Source of the DNA: Shewanella benthica KT99 | GTDB taxonomy: Bacteria > Pseudomonadota > Gammaproteobacteria > Enterobacterales > Shewanellaceae | Length of the DNA: 64,000 nt | NCBI RefSeq assembly: GCF_000172075.1 | Contig: NZ_ABIC01000022.1 | Coordinates: forward strand, 1-64,000 | Reading direction: 5' to 3' | Shown here: positions 1-9,934 of the stretch, piece after piece | Numbering within the stretch: position 1 is the stretch's first letter | How the letters are laid out: each line of letters begins with the position of its first letter | Position numbers and translations under genes: made by a program | The notes under the pieces: generated by a model | Database searches by the model: none | Told to the model about the DNA's origin: nothing | What the model saw: the letters and a program-made list of their open reading frames with translations, nothing else

Positions 1-342
<342 letters not shown>

Positions 343-547
343 CAACCCAGATGGGTTTACTCTTGTTAAGAGAGAAGTATGTGGTTAATGAGTGATTACT
401 TTACAAGCACAAAAGAATACCGACTTGATTTAAGTTGAACCAATTATTGCTTTTATTTAAAGCTGTTTAAAAGACTTTTTAAATAGCCAGCTTTCTAAAT
501 TCTTTTACCTTTAGCTTTTTGAAAAGCTGAAAGTAATCGCAAAATTA

Positions 548-664
548 GTCTGGAAACCATAGCATTGTGGCCCCACCTGAATCCATCTCGAACTCAGAAG
601 TGAAACGCAATTGCGCCGATGGTAGTGTGGGGTCTCCCCATGTGAGAGTAGGTCATTTCCAGGC
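548..664 (+). rRNA. rrf: 5S ribosomal RNA
   Basis: The typical gammaproteobacterial 5S sequence is readable from GTCTGGAAACCATAGC to GGTCATTTCCAGGC. The two ends pair with each other (TCTGGAAA with TTTCCAGG), and the internal GAACTCAGAAGTGAAAC loop is conserved. It lies about 205 bases after the 23S end, in an AT-rich spacer without a tRNA. A terminator follows at once. The last 18 bases are repeated twice downstream (see the 285-bp repeat). Confidence 0.96.
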
Positions 665-1233
665 GCTCATTAAGTGAAAAAGCCACCTGAATAAGGTGGC
701 TTTTTTGCGTCTGGGATTTAATAAAGTGTTGGCTGTTTAGCTCGAGCTTATCAGTACAGATATCAGGTGACTTATCCACTTAGGATGGCATGAATGCCTA
801 CCCCCGATGTCGCCCCGCCGCTGAGCGGACTCTCCCGCTACGAAACGAAGTTTCTCCGCGTTCAATTAGGGCTGAATACTGCGTATTCAAAGCGCCGTAA
901 TTTCACCCCCATGTGTCCACTTCGTGGATCGAGTAGGTCATTTCCAGGCGCTCATTAAGTGAAAAAGCCACCTGAATAAGGTGGCTTTTTTGCGTCTGGG
1001 ATTTAATAAAGTGTTGGCTGTTTAGCTCGAGCTTATCAGTACAGATATCAGGTGACTTATCCACTTAGGAAGGCATGAATGCCTACCCCCGATGTCGCCC
1101 CGCCGCTGAGCGGACTCTCCCGCTACGAAACGAAGTTTCTCCGCGTTCAATTAGGGCTGAATACTGCGTATTCAAAGCGCCGTAATTTCACCCCCATGTG
1201 TCCACTTCGTGGATCGAGTAGGTCATTTCCAGG
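646..1233 (+). repeat. 285-bp tandem repeat containing the 5S 3' end and terminator
   Basis: Two units (646-930 and 931-1215) are identical except for one substitution that I can see (GGATGGC near 782 against GGAAGGC near 1067). A third, truncated copy of 18 bases (1216-1233) follows. Each unit begins with the last 18 bases of the 5S gene (GAGTAGGTCATTTCCAGG), then the terminator, then about 220 bases of non-coding sequence. The period and the 5S-derived boundaries suggest duplication by slippage or unequal recombination at rrn ends. No gene lies in 665-1239. Confidence 0.95.
677..706 (+). terminator. Rho-independent terminator of the rRNA operon
   Basis: The stem AAGCCACCT/AGGTGGCTT with a short loop is followed by a run of seven T. 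It lies 12 bases after the 5S gene. An identical copy is present at 962-991 inside the second tandem repeat unit. Confidence 0.9.
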
Positions 1234-1255
1234 GGGGTAATACCAATCTGGAAAA

Positions 1256-1353
1256 TTAACTGGTCATATTCGCCCAATCCCTAGAACACATTTTTGTCAC
1301 TCTTTCTGCACTCTCGGTGAAAGTGTTCCAGGCTTCACAAACACTATCAACAA
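1256..1353 (-). pseudogene. IS630-family transposase, C-terminal fragment
   Basis: Read on the minus strand, this encodes about 32 residues ending CEAWNTFTESAERVTKMCS followed by RDWANMTS and a stop. The pattern CEAWN...I/V..I/M.SRDWA is typical of the C-terminus of IS630-family transposases. The fragment starts abruptly at the left end of the IS21-family element. It is the other half of the fragment at 3545-3828. Confidence 0.7.
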
Positions 1354-1425
1354 TGTCTATTAGGCGACAATTAACTTGTCCGGTTTTGGTCATCTTTAGG
1401 CATACATAATTCTTGAGAGATTTAT

Positions 1426-2752
1426 ATGCCTGGAAAACCCATAAACCAACTACAGGTTAACCTATATATGTCTTATCGTAATAAACCTAAACAGACTCAA
1501 TCATCTGCTGCGGCAAAGGCGGGGTTTTCTTCCCGTTCAGCTAGACGAATTGATGCTAGCCAACACAACACCAGCAAATTACCACGTCAATACGCGACCA
1601 GAAAAGATCCTCTTAATGGTCTTTTCGAGCAGCATGTTGTGCCGTTGCTTGAAAAAGAACCCTCACTGCAGCCCATTACATTATTCGAAAAACTAGAGGA
1701 AATCGCACCGGGGCAATTGGAGCGCTCACAGCTACGCACTTTACAACGCCGAATTAAGACATGGCGCGTCATACACGGGCCTGAGCAAGGCGTCATTTTC
1801 AGGCAGAAACATACGCCGGGGGCAATGGGCATTTCTGACTACACTTGGGCCAACGAGCTAAATATAACCCTCGCTGGCAACACATTTAAGCACAAGCTTT
1901 ATCATTACCGTTTGGTGTTCAGTGGCTGGACCTATGTCGAGGTTGTACTCGGTGGTGAAAGTTTTGAGTCACTGTCATCAGGGCTTCAAAATGCTTTTTG
2001 GCAGAGTGGTGGCGTGCCACTCACCCACCGTACAGACAGCTTAAGCGCTGCATTTAAAAACCACACCGAAGCTGAAGTTCTGACAGAACGCTACACCAAG
2101 TTATGCACACATTACGGGGTAAAAGCCACTCGAAACAACAAAGGTGTCGCCCATGAAAATGGCGCAATTGAGGGCCCTAATGGCCATCTAAAGCGTAAGA
2201 TAGAGCAACAACTGTTATTACGCGACAGTCGTGATTTCACTGATTTAAAGCAATACCGAGACTTCATCAATGTCATTGTTGCAAAAATTAACCGTCAATG
2301 TCATACCGGTTATCTAGAGGAGTGCGCCTACTTGTCCTCCTTACCCGCTCGTCGAACTCATGACTTTAGTGAGCAATACGTCAAAGTGACATCCAGCAGC
2401 ACGATTTCAATTAAGCGTGTGACATATTCGGTGCCATCACGACTCATTGGTGTGACATTACTGGCACACATTTTTGATGACCGTGTAGTGCTTTTCTATG
2501 GGCATGAACTCACATTAACCTTAGCGCGAATGCATACTCAAGGCGCAACTCGTGGTCGCTCAATAGATTATCATCATCATGTTATCCATGCATTGGCTAA
2601 GAAACGTAATGCTTTTAAAGCATCGCAAATCAGGGATGCTCTTATCCCTAAAGGCGGTTTTTGGCCCCGATACGATAGTTGTCCCTATCATCGATAGTCA
2701 GCAGCATAGCGTCTCAAGTTATGATGTTCTTCTAGGAGGGCAACATGGCTAG
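1426..2752 (+). pseudogene. istA: IS21-family transposase IstA, internally deleted and frameshifted
   Basis: The intact part (423 codons from ATG at 1426) has the IS21 transposase layout: N-terminal DNA-binding region, then an rve/DDE core with likely catalytic residues in ISDYTWANEL, HRTDSLSAAF and VAHENGAIEGPN. It should continue to about 500 residues. After DALIPKGGFWPRYD the frame is lost. The normal C-terminus reappears in another frame as VVPIIDSQQHSVSSYDVLLG and ends with TAG at 2750-2752, which overlaps the istB start by eight bases. A deletion of some 70 codons with a frameshift explains this. Confidence 0.82.
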
Positions 2753-3512
2753 CACTCTCAGTTTACCCCTATTATTAAAAGAGTTACGACTGCCAGCGAT
2801 AGCAAAGGCGTGGCCCGACATTGCCCTGAAAGCGGTGAAGGAGCAGTGGGAACCCGAGCTATTTCTCGCTCAATTATGTGAAATAGAGGCGACACATCGA
2901 CAGGAAGTACGCCTAAAACGCTTACTCAAAGAAAGCCAGTTACCGATAGGGAAACAGTTGTCTCAATACGATTTCAGTGAAGTGGTCGGCATTAGCGCAG
3001 TTCAAGTTAAACGTAAGGCCAGTGAGTAGAGCTGGTTGAGACAAGGGCATAATATTTTATTATTCGGTGCGAGCGGCCTAGGTAAAACCCACATAGCAGC
3101 CGCGCTGGGTTATGCGCTTATTGAGCAATCTGTTCGTGTGAAATTCACGACAGGCACGGCGATGGTGCAGCACTTGCAGAAAGCCCGAGAAGGTTTAGGT
3201 CTGGAAGATGCACTTAAAAAACCCGATAAATATGAGCTACTCATTTTGGACGACATCGGTTATGTCAAAAAGAGTGATAGTGAAAGTCAGGTTCTATTTG
3301 AGCTCATTGCACATCGTTATGAGCGCAACAGCCTAGTGATCACAACGAACCAGGTGTTTAGTGAGTGGGACAGTATATTTGGAGACAATATGATGACAGT
3401 AGCCGTGATTGATCGACTGGTGCATCACGCAGAGATTTATCAACTTGAAGGAGAGAGTTATCGAAGAAAAGAAGCCATGAAAATAAACGGCAAAAGCGGC
3501 CAACTTAATTGA
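2745..3512 (+). pseudogene. istB: IS21-family helper ATPase IstB with in-frame amber codon
   Basis: IstB is the AAA+ ATPase that assists IstA in target capture. Start ATG at 2745 has the strong Shine-Dalgarno AGGAGGGC. The reading frame continues to 3512 and would give 255 residues, the family length, but a TAG at 3027-3029 splits it after VQVKRKASE. Translation after the stop shows the Walker A motif GASGLGKTH and Walker B LLILDDIG in the same frame, so a point mutation, not a frameshift, is the cause. Confidence 0.88.
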
Positions 3513-3544
3513 CGCCTATAGGCCAAGCTAGTTGACGTCTAACA

Positions 3545-3828
3545 TTGAGCGCTACTTGCTCTTTTTTCTATGTAGTCAGCCAGTTGCGCTCGTTGTTTAG
3601 TGCTAATAAACCAGTGTGTGGTTTCTCTTGTAAGCCTGCTAGGCCTTCTGTTAAATAGACATGTACCCACTTGTTGACACTGGTTCTACTCACTTTTAAA
3701 AATTGAGCAATTTGAGTCTGAGACTTTCCATCTTGAAAATGAGCGAGTGCAAGTAAGCGCATCTTCATTTGAATGGATGTCTGGCTACGAGCAAGAGCAT
3801 TGAAATCTGTATTTTTAAAATTATCCAT
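3545..3828 (-). pseudogene. IS630-family transposase, N-terminal fragment
   Basis: From ATG at 3828 the protein begins MDNFKNTDFNALARSQTSIQ and carries the helix-turn-helix region SQTQIAQFLKVSRTSVNKWV, typical of IS630-family transposases. After EKPHTG there is a frameshift; the family sequence continues as STKQRAQLADYIEKRASSAQ in the next frame and stops at the IS21 right end (3544). It is the first half of the gene whose last codons lie at 1256-1353. Confidence 0.75.
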
Positions 3829-5430
3829 GAATACAAATGAAGAAGATATGATGATCACAATTAGATCATATTTTTACTTAGAATGGTATTACATCCTTGT
3901 GAGTCAACGAGGAGGATTTATCCGCAGCCGGGTCATTGGAAGGCGCCTTGGTTGCAGGTTAAAATTTTGCGCGAAGTGTGTCTTTTCCAGTTCAGCGACT
4001 GCATTGTTTCTCGCTACAAAGCATCTGAAAGGACAAGGCCACCACTAGAATTGGATGGCTGATATTCTTGCTGAGCTTAGAGCCCTATATCTTGAACTTG
4101 GCTACCAGTTCGTTGAGTCGAACAGCCATATCTCTCAGGTTGCCACAGTCTAATGATGTTTGCTGGACCGCTTGGCTGCTGGTACTGGAGATATCTGCGA
4201 TTGCGGTGACATGCGGGCTTATCTCACCAACTACGTTTGATTGTTCCCCCGTGGCCGTGGTGATCTGGATGCTCATTTCGTTCATCACCTCGATATTTTT
4301 TGAGATGCTTTGTAGGTGTTCACCAGAAATAGTCGCCTCAGCCTGACTATTATTGCTTAGCTCTGTGCTTCTTTCGATAGCCTCTACCGCATCATGGGTC
4401 TTGGCTTGTAGCTTCTCGATAATGCCTTTTATCTCTTCTGTGAAGCCAGAGTCCTGACTTCATCTGCAACTACGGCAAAGCCTCTACCTTGCTCACCCGC
4501 TCTAGCGGCTTCGATAGCTGCATTGAGGGCGAGTAGGTTAGTTTGCTCTGACACGGCGCGGATAACTTCCAGCACTGTATCGATTGAATTAGCATCTTCT
4601 GCGAGCTGGCTGATGGTTCGGCTGGTGTTGAGTAATTGCTCACTCATGGTAGAAACGCTTGAAATCGTTTTCTGTACCGACCTGTTACCTTGTACGACAG
4701 CCTCTGCGGCTGTTTGTGCATTTTCTGCCGCGTTATTTGCGCTGCTGGCAATCTCCTCTGCTGTCATTCCCATTTCGTGAATTGCAGTGGCAATTTGTTC
4801 TATTTTACTGACTTGATCTGTGATGTCTCCCTCCATGTGTTTTGCTTGGTTATCTATCCTCTCAACGGCCTCATACAAGTCATGTCCCGTTGCTGATACA
4901 CTCCTTAGGGTGCTACTCAGGTAGCTGACAAATTTGTTGTAACTCCTGCCATGTCACCTACTTCATCATGCCTAGAGTCATCCAAGCGTAATGTGAGGTC
5001 TCCTTCACCGTCTCCTATAGCTGCCAGCATGTTAGCTAGTTCACTGAAGGGGGAGATTAAGCGATTGATTAACCAGGCACTGATGACCATGAATAGGATA
5101 GCGATAATTAGCCCCATCACAGCCACAGACTTGGTGGCTCGATTCAAGGCGCCAAAAATCTCATCATGGGGAACTTGTGCGATAAGATACCAGCCAATTT
5201 CCGGTAAGTAGCGACTGGCAACTAACATATCTGTGCCGGCATCTTGATATTCTGTGGTTGAAAATGCTTGTTTTTGTAAGAGTGAATCAGAATCAATATA
5301 CCCCAGATTCTTGATATTTTTGCCAATGTTACCTGTGTCCGGATGCAGCTTTATTATCCCTTGCTCATCAGTAAGGAAGACGATGCCATTAGTGCCTATC
5401 TTGTACTGTTTTATGTTGGTAGCTAAGCGC

Positions 5431-6511
5431 TGGAGTAATACAATAAGTGCAACAGGCTGAAATTTGAATAGTGAGCCAGCTGAAGGCACAATCTAAGCTC
5501 TCACACAAAAATTAAGTCCGTTATGAATAAACTCAACGAACAGTACCGACAGCTAACTCAAGAGCCACGATACCAGATTTCAGCCCTTCGTAAAACAGGG
5601 ATGGGACTGAGAGGCATTGCCAAAGAGATCGGGGTACATTACAGCACTGTTAGTCGGGAGCTGAATAGAAATTCACCCCCTAATGGATACTCAGGTGCTG
5701 AGGCTCACCCGCTGAGTGATATACGGAAACGAACATCCTTAAAAGCGAACAAACGTCATAGCCACACAGATGACATCATCCGTGGCTCCGTCATTTTAGG
5801 CTGGTCTCCAGAGACTGTTAGTCTGCGAATGACGGTTGAAAGTAAAGTCACAGAGACGCTTAGCCATACGACGATCTACCGACGTATTGAAGAGAATAGG
5901 TTGCAAGGTGGTCACCTGTACCGTCAGCTGCCCAGGTTTGGTAAAACACGGTGGAAGGGTGGGAAACGTAATAAAAAAGCGGGAGTTAGGCTAATTCATG
6001 ATCGAGTCGATATTACAGAGCGGCCTGATATTGTGGATGCGCGGACGCGATTAGGTGATTGGGAAGGAGACACGGTACACGGGCAGAGTGCCCACCTTGT
6101 GACACTCGTCGATCGCACAAGCCGCTTTACGCTAGCCAAACGTGTATTTAGCAAAACGAAAGAAGAAGTTGGCGATGCAATGATTGCTCTGCTGAAAACC
6201 GCTCACACGGTAAAGACAGTGACGTTAGATAATGGCGGTGAATTTGCAGGTCACGTTCGAGTGTCAAAGGCAACAGGTGCAGATATGTACTTTGCCAAGC
6301 CTTATGCCAGTTGGCAACGAGGAACCAATGAGAATACCAATGGTCGGATCAGGCGTTTTTGGCCAAAAAAATTCGATATGGGCAAACTGACAGATGATGA
6401 AATTGAAAGAAGGATCTTGCTACTTAATTTCACGCCAAGAAAAGTATTAGGTGGCCTCACTCCATTTGAGGTCTATATGGGACAGGGTGTTGCACTTATT
6501 ACTTGAATCCA
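5431..6511 (+). mobile_element. IS30-family insertion sequence inside the chemoreceptor gene
   Basis: The element holds one intact transposase gene. Its ends are inverted repeats: left TGGA-N7-AATAAGTGCAAC (5431-5453), mirrored on the right by GTTGCACTTATT-N7-TCCA (6489-6511). GCGC flanks both sides (5427-5430 and 6512-6515), which fits a short target duplication. The length of about 1.08 kb is normal for the family. It looks more recent than the other elements here because its gene is open. Confidence 0.82.
5523..6506 (+). CDS. IS30-family transposase
   Basis: This 327-residue DDE transposase has the family order: an N-terminal helix-turn-helix (GIAKEIGVHYSTVSRELNRN, residues about 38-57), then a catalytic core with DWEGDTVHG, TLDNGGEF and PYASWQRGTNENTNGRIRRF, which supply the D, D and E residues. 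No stop or frameshift is seen, so it may be active. It is transcribed opposite to the chemoreceptor it interrupts. Confidence 0.92.
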   Translation: MNKLNEQYRQLTQEPRYQISALRKTGMGLRGIAKEIGVHYSTVSRELNRNSPPNGYSGAEAHPLSDIRKRTSLKANKRHSHTDDIIRGSVILGWSPETVSLRMTVESKVTETLSHTTIYRRIEENRLQGGHLYRQLPRFGKTRWKGGKRNKKAGVRLIHDRVDITERPDIVDARTRLGDWEGDTVHGQSAHLVTLVDRTSRFTLAKRVFSKTKEEVGDAMIALLKTAHTVKTVTLDNGGEFAGHVRVSKATGADMYFAKPYASWQRGTNENTNGRIRRFWPKKFDMGKLTDDEIERRILLLNFTPRKVLGGLTPFEVYMGQGVALIT

Positions 6512-7175
6512 GCGCTAGCCAAGGATAACCCAACCCCAGTTACTGCGCTGGGTCTACCGTCGACTCTCATTAGGTAATTGATGAAGAGGGTTGGGATCTG
6601 ATTACTTTCATCGATATCTAAACTCAGTTCGTAATCTTTGCCACTGGCCATAAAATTATAAAACCACTGATCCTTTGGATCTGATTTTGAGATGGTCTTA
6701 GCTAATCCATTTGCAGAGAAGTAACGTCCACTCTCGGATGAGACTAGAAAGGCTGTTATTGTGTCGAAATTCTGTTTAATATTTTTCAGGTAACGTATGA
6801 TTTTTTGATGATTATCAGCCTTGTCACCTGAGCGAATCACATCCTGGTAATCGACGTTGTTGGCCATGACTTTTGCAATAGTAATTGGCATCAGCAACTG
6901 GGCATCTATGTCGTTAGCGACCTCTCCAAGGACAGCTGGGAGTTCCCTGTCTAAGGTGATCTCTAAGATTATCGAGTGACTGCTACTGAGTGAGTAGACG
7001 CTGATGATCAATATAGACAGAACGACAGAGACCAAAGTAGTGGCACTACCTTGCGGCGGATATTCAGTTTCAACATTTCAAGCTCTCCTATGCTGCTATA
7101 AGCATATGCTTATATGTTATTTAGACTGGTTTTAATAAAGTGCCGAAGGATTTGGTCCTATTGTTATAACTTTGC

Positions 7176-7499
7176 TTAATCACTGAATCCTTCATGCAGA
7201 AATAGATGTTTGGTTTGGTTAAATTTAGACTCATTGGCAGTGATGAAGTCTATGGCGAGATGGTATTTCTCTAGACGAAATTTTTCTTGTTTAGCGATTT
7301 CGTATTCATTCATAACTATGTTCATCGCCTCTTGAGTCCACTCAGGTTCACCGAGGCCAATATCATTATCATCAGGATCGTAGTTAGTCACCATCCAGCT
7401 CTGAAGTTGATCTGAGGTTATCTTCTGCTCTCCCCAAGTCTTAATTACATTGAGAAGCTGCTGTTTAGTGATATTTGGTTTAGTCATGAGATTTTCCAT
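7176..7499 (-). CDS. Hypothetical protein, 107 residues
   Basis: An acidic, soluble-looking protein without membrane segments or signal peptide. The start MENLMTKPNITKQQ could be the second methionine (7487), since a Shine-Dalgarno-like GGAAAATC precedes it. The sequence has a Trp-rich first half (VIKTWGEQ, LQSWMV, EPEWTQEAMN) and a charged second half. It has normal codon use and a plausible leader, but I recognise no family. It lies about 100 bases upstream of the broken chemoreceptor gene on the same strand. Confidence 0.6.
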   Translation of the reverse strand: MENLMTKPNITKQQLLNVIKTWGEQKITSDQLQSWMVTNYDPDDNDIGLGEPEWTQEAMNIVMNEYEIAKQEKFRLEKYHLAIDFITANESKFNQTKHLFLHEGFSD

Positions 7500-8041
7500 T
7501 TGTAAAAATATTTAAGAAATGGATAATAACTCAATTCAATCTGAATTCGGGGTAAGAAATTGAACTAAAAGCCCTCTTTGTGATTAGCGGTTTTGAGTAA
7601 AATAGATTTAATCACGGGCAGTGCAGATGATAATTTAGTGGATGTGTTTTATGATGTCGATGTTTTTTTGTTGTTTTTATCAACAGTGAGATCTAGAGCG
7701 TATAGCCGATTGCAGCCATAAATCCAATATTTAGGTCTGTTATAAATGATGAATTCCACGGTATTAAGCATCATCAGGCTCGCGAGTCGCAGAAAATTAC
7801 CATGGACTAACCTCGTTTCCCAAGAACTAGTCTGATGGTTCAGTTTCTAATTCCTATATACATAGTTGATGGCTTAACACTCGATCAATAAAGCTATGAC
7901 TTTCCTGGTACATCTAGCCATTAACGCGTAACACTCGCTCAACCTCTGGATGGCAATAATATGAATGATAGAGTCTCATCAAAACCTGAATTTCCTAAAA
8001 TTTTTTAAGTAGATCCATATCTCCCTCTATACCTAAGCCTT
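7500..8041. other. Intergenic stretch, probably degraded coding sequence
   Basis: No open gene is visible over about 540 bases. On the minus strand near 7690-7760 a short reading frame ends in WNSSFITDLNIGFMAAIGYTL and a stop, which resembles the last strands of an outer-membrane beta-barrel. It is too short to name. The rest is AT-rich and shows no terminator or repeat that I can support. Confidence 0.35.
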
Positions 8042-8299
8042 TCATGGAATACCGAGGGAGTAGACATTAAGGATCAGTATCTCGCTGACAAGTATAGAGA
8101 CATCCAATCCTATTCTGGCGGTTACTAGCAGCATATTAACAATCGGACTCGGGATTTCGACTATAGCTAAGGTGGTGACAGGAGCGCAAACCAATGTTGC
8201 TAGTGCCACCATAGAAATGATGTTAGTGACGCCAATAGCGGCGATCCTATTGTCGCGGTTATTGACATAAAAGTAGGCTCTAAGGATTTTTAGTACCAT
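8042..8299 (-). CDS. Small predicted membrane protein, 85 residues
   Basis: Starting at ATG 8299, which has GGAG six bases upstream, the product has two hydrophobic segments (about residues 21-45 and 48-80) and a short basic N-terminus (MVLKILRAYFYVNNRDNR). No family is recognised. The open frame extends 12 codons further upstream, but without a better ribosome site. It stands alone between degraded sequence and dbpA. Hydrophobic short frames can arise by chance, so this is tentative. Confidence 0.4.
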   Translation of the reverse strand: MVLKILRAYFYVNNRDNRIAAIGVTNIISMVALATLVCAPVTTLAIVEIPSPIVNMLLVTARIGLDVSILVSEILILNVYSLGIP

Positions 8300-8510
8300 G
8301 ATTGACTCCACTGATGATGCCAGTGATACGAGCAAGTTATTTCAATACTTGCTATACTCCGCCCATTATTATTAAGCCAAATTATCATCGATTTCACGGG
8401 GTGATATTTAGCTTAATAAACTCGATTTATCTCAGCGGCATATCAGTGATTTATTATTGGTAGTCGCTTTCATGACGAGTTTGTCGTCGTGATAAAAATA
8501 GGAATAGACC

Positions 8511-9920
8511 TTGAGCCAAGTTACCCCCAAAGCAGACACAAATATGTCATTTTCGACATTAACCTTGAAACCTGAGTTAATTGATAACCTTAAGACCATG
8601 GGTTATGACTCTATGACAGCCATTCAGGCGCAAAGTTTACCGGCTATCTTGAACGGTGAAGATGTGATTGGCCAAGGAAAAACTGGCTCGGGCAAAACCG
8701 CAGCATTCGGCTTAGGTTTATTGAATAAGTTAGATGTGAAGCGTTTTTGCATTCAGTCGCTGGTCTTGTGTCCGACTCGTGAGCTAGCCGATCAGGTAGC
8801 TAAAGAGATCCGTACTTTGGCTCGCGGCATTCACAATATCAAGGTGCTGACCTTATGTGGTGGTGTTCCTATGGGGCCGCAGATTGGCTCGCTCGAGCAT
8901 GGAGCCCATATCATAGTGGGTACGCCGGGTCGTATTATAGATCACCTGTCACGTGAGCTTTTAAACCTGGAAAACGTCAACACCTTAGTGCTTGACGAAG
9001 CCGATCGAATGTTGGAAATGGGCTTCTTGCCAGATTTGGATTACATCATGGCCGAGATGCCACGTGAACGTCAGACCTTATTGTTTAGCGCCACATTCCC
9101 TAAGCAGATCCAAAAGGTAGCAGAACAGATCATGTTCGAGCCCGTGATGGTCAAGGTGGCATCAACCCATGATAGCAGCAGTATCGAACAGCATTTTTAT
9201 CAGATCGACAGCAATAAGGATCGCCCAAAAGCGTTGCGCTTATTACTGCTACAGCACCGCCCTGATAGTGCGGTAGTTTTCTGTAATACCAAGCGTGAGA
9301 CCAAAGAAGTGGCTGCCACATTAGCCAGTGATGGCTTCAGCGTAGTGGCACTCCATGGTGATCTGGAGCAGAGAGACAGAGATATCACCTTGATGCAGTT
9401 CGCTAACAAGAGTGCCTCTATCATGGTGGCAACAGATGTCGCCGCTCGCGGCTTGGATATTGAAGCATTGGATATGGTGATTAACTACGAATTAGCCTTC
9501 GATACCGAAGTGCATATTCACCGCATAGGTCGTACCGGCCGCGCTGGCAGCAAGGGCATGGCCTTGACCTTCTATACCTATGATGATGACTACAAGATCA
9601 AGTTGTTAGAAGAGTATCTGGAGCGTGATATTGTTAGCGAAGGTTTACCACCAGAGAATCTATTAGACACCTTTCCGACTCAGCCTAGGATGGTTACCAT
9701 ACAGATCGAAGGTGGTAAGAAGAACAAGGTTCGTCCCGGGGATATTCTCGGAGCACTAACGGGTGAAGATGGGATTCAGGGCTCAGAAGTTGGCAAGATA
9801 AAGATCACCGAATTTCGTTCATATGTAGCCGTTGACCGTAAAGTCGCTAAGCGTGCCCTGCATAAAATAGTCAACGGCAAGCTTAAAGGTCGCATGTATC
9901 GTGCATGGGAGATGCGCTAA
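8511..9920 (+). CDS. dbpA: ATP-dependent RNA helicase DbpA
   Basis: DbpA is a DEAD-box helicase that remodels the 23S rRNA peptidyl-transferase region during 50S assembly, binding hairpin 92. The helicase core has a Q motif (TAIQAQSLPA), Walker A KTGSGKT at residues 57-63, PTRELADQ, TPGRI, DEAD in [19 protein letters not shown] and [10 protein letters not shown]. The C-terminal 80 residues (PRMVTIQIEGGKKNKVRPGD onward) are the DbpA RNA-binding domain that separates it from other DEAD proteins. The chosen TTG start has AGGAA upstream; an ATG at 8544 (MSFSTLTLK) is an alternative. A TATACT -10-like box lies at about 8350. Confidence 0.95.
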   Translation: MSQVTPKADTNMSFSTLTLKPELIDNLKTMGYDSMTAIQAQSLPAILNGEDVIGQGKTGSGKTAAFGLGLLNKLDVKRFCIQSLVLCPTRELADQVAKEIRTLARGIHNIKVLTLCGGVPMGPQIGSLEHGAHIIVGTPGRIIDHLSRELLNLENVNTLVLDEADRMLEMGFLPDLDYIMAEMPRERQTLLFSATFPKQIQKVAEQIMFEPVMVKVASTHDSSSIEQHFYQIDSNKDRPKALRLLLLQHRPDSAVVFCNTKRETKEVAATLASDGFSVVALHGDLEQRDRDITLMQFANKSASIMVATDVAARGLDIEALDMVINYELAFDTEVHIHRIGRTGRAGSKGMALTFYTYDDDYKIKLLEEYLERDIVSEGLPPENLLDTFPTQPRMVTIQIEGGKKNKVRPGDILGALTGEDGIQGSEVGKIKITEFRSYVAVDRKVAKRALHKIVNGKLKGRMYRAWEMR

Positions 9921-9934
9921 TCTGATAGTTGAGA

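Larger units (their letters stand above)
1354..3544 (+). mobile_element. IS21-family insertion sequence (istA-istB), inactivated
   Basis: The element carries the family's istA-istB pair with overlapping genes. The termini begin TG and end CA. The left end (TGTCTATTAGGCGACAATTA) resembles the inverted right end, which holds two related motifs (GACGTCAACTAGCTTGGCC and GGCGTCAATTAAGTTGGCC), the multiple terminal repeats expected of IS21. No convincing target duplication is visible, so the end positions are estimates. Both genes are broken: istA has lost its C-terminal middle and istB has an in-frame stop. Confidence 0.8.
1240..3889 (-). mobile_element. IS630-family element remnant, split by an IS21-family element
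   Basis: The ends are inverted repeats: ATACCAATCTGG at the left and, read on the minus strand, ATACCATTCTAAG at the right. Both are flanked by TA (1238-1239 and 3890-3891), the usual IS630/Tc1 target duplication. The transposase gene runs on the minus strand. Its C-terminus lies at the left (1256-1353), its N-terminus at the right (3545-3828), and about 200 codons in the middle are missing. An IS21-family element fills the gap, so insertion was accompanied or followed by deletion. Confidence 0.78.
4085..7076 (-). pseudogene. Methyl-accepting chemotaxis protein, disrupted by IS30 and frameshifts
   Basis: Start ATG at 7076 follows the Shine-Dalgarno AGGAGAG. The order is: an N-terminal membrane segment (VVLSILIISVYSL), a periplasmic dCache-like sensor domain with NYDQD-type features, a second membrane helix (about 5100-5170), HAMP, and a C-terminal signalling domain with the hairpin tip [20 protein letters not shown] near 4490-4550. 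The gene is broken in several places: a frameshift near 7036-7044, the IS30 insertion with a frame change across it, a 1-base frameshift near 4930, and a small deletion near 4440 after RTLAS. It must be non-functional. The ligand is unknown. Confidence 0.88.

Noticed and set aside
343..547. tRNA gene in the 23S-5S spacer
   Set aside because: The spacer is AT-rich and no cloverleaf or conserved T-loop sequence is visible.
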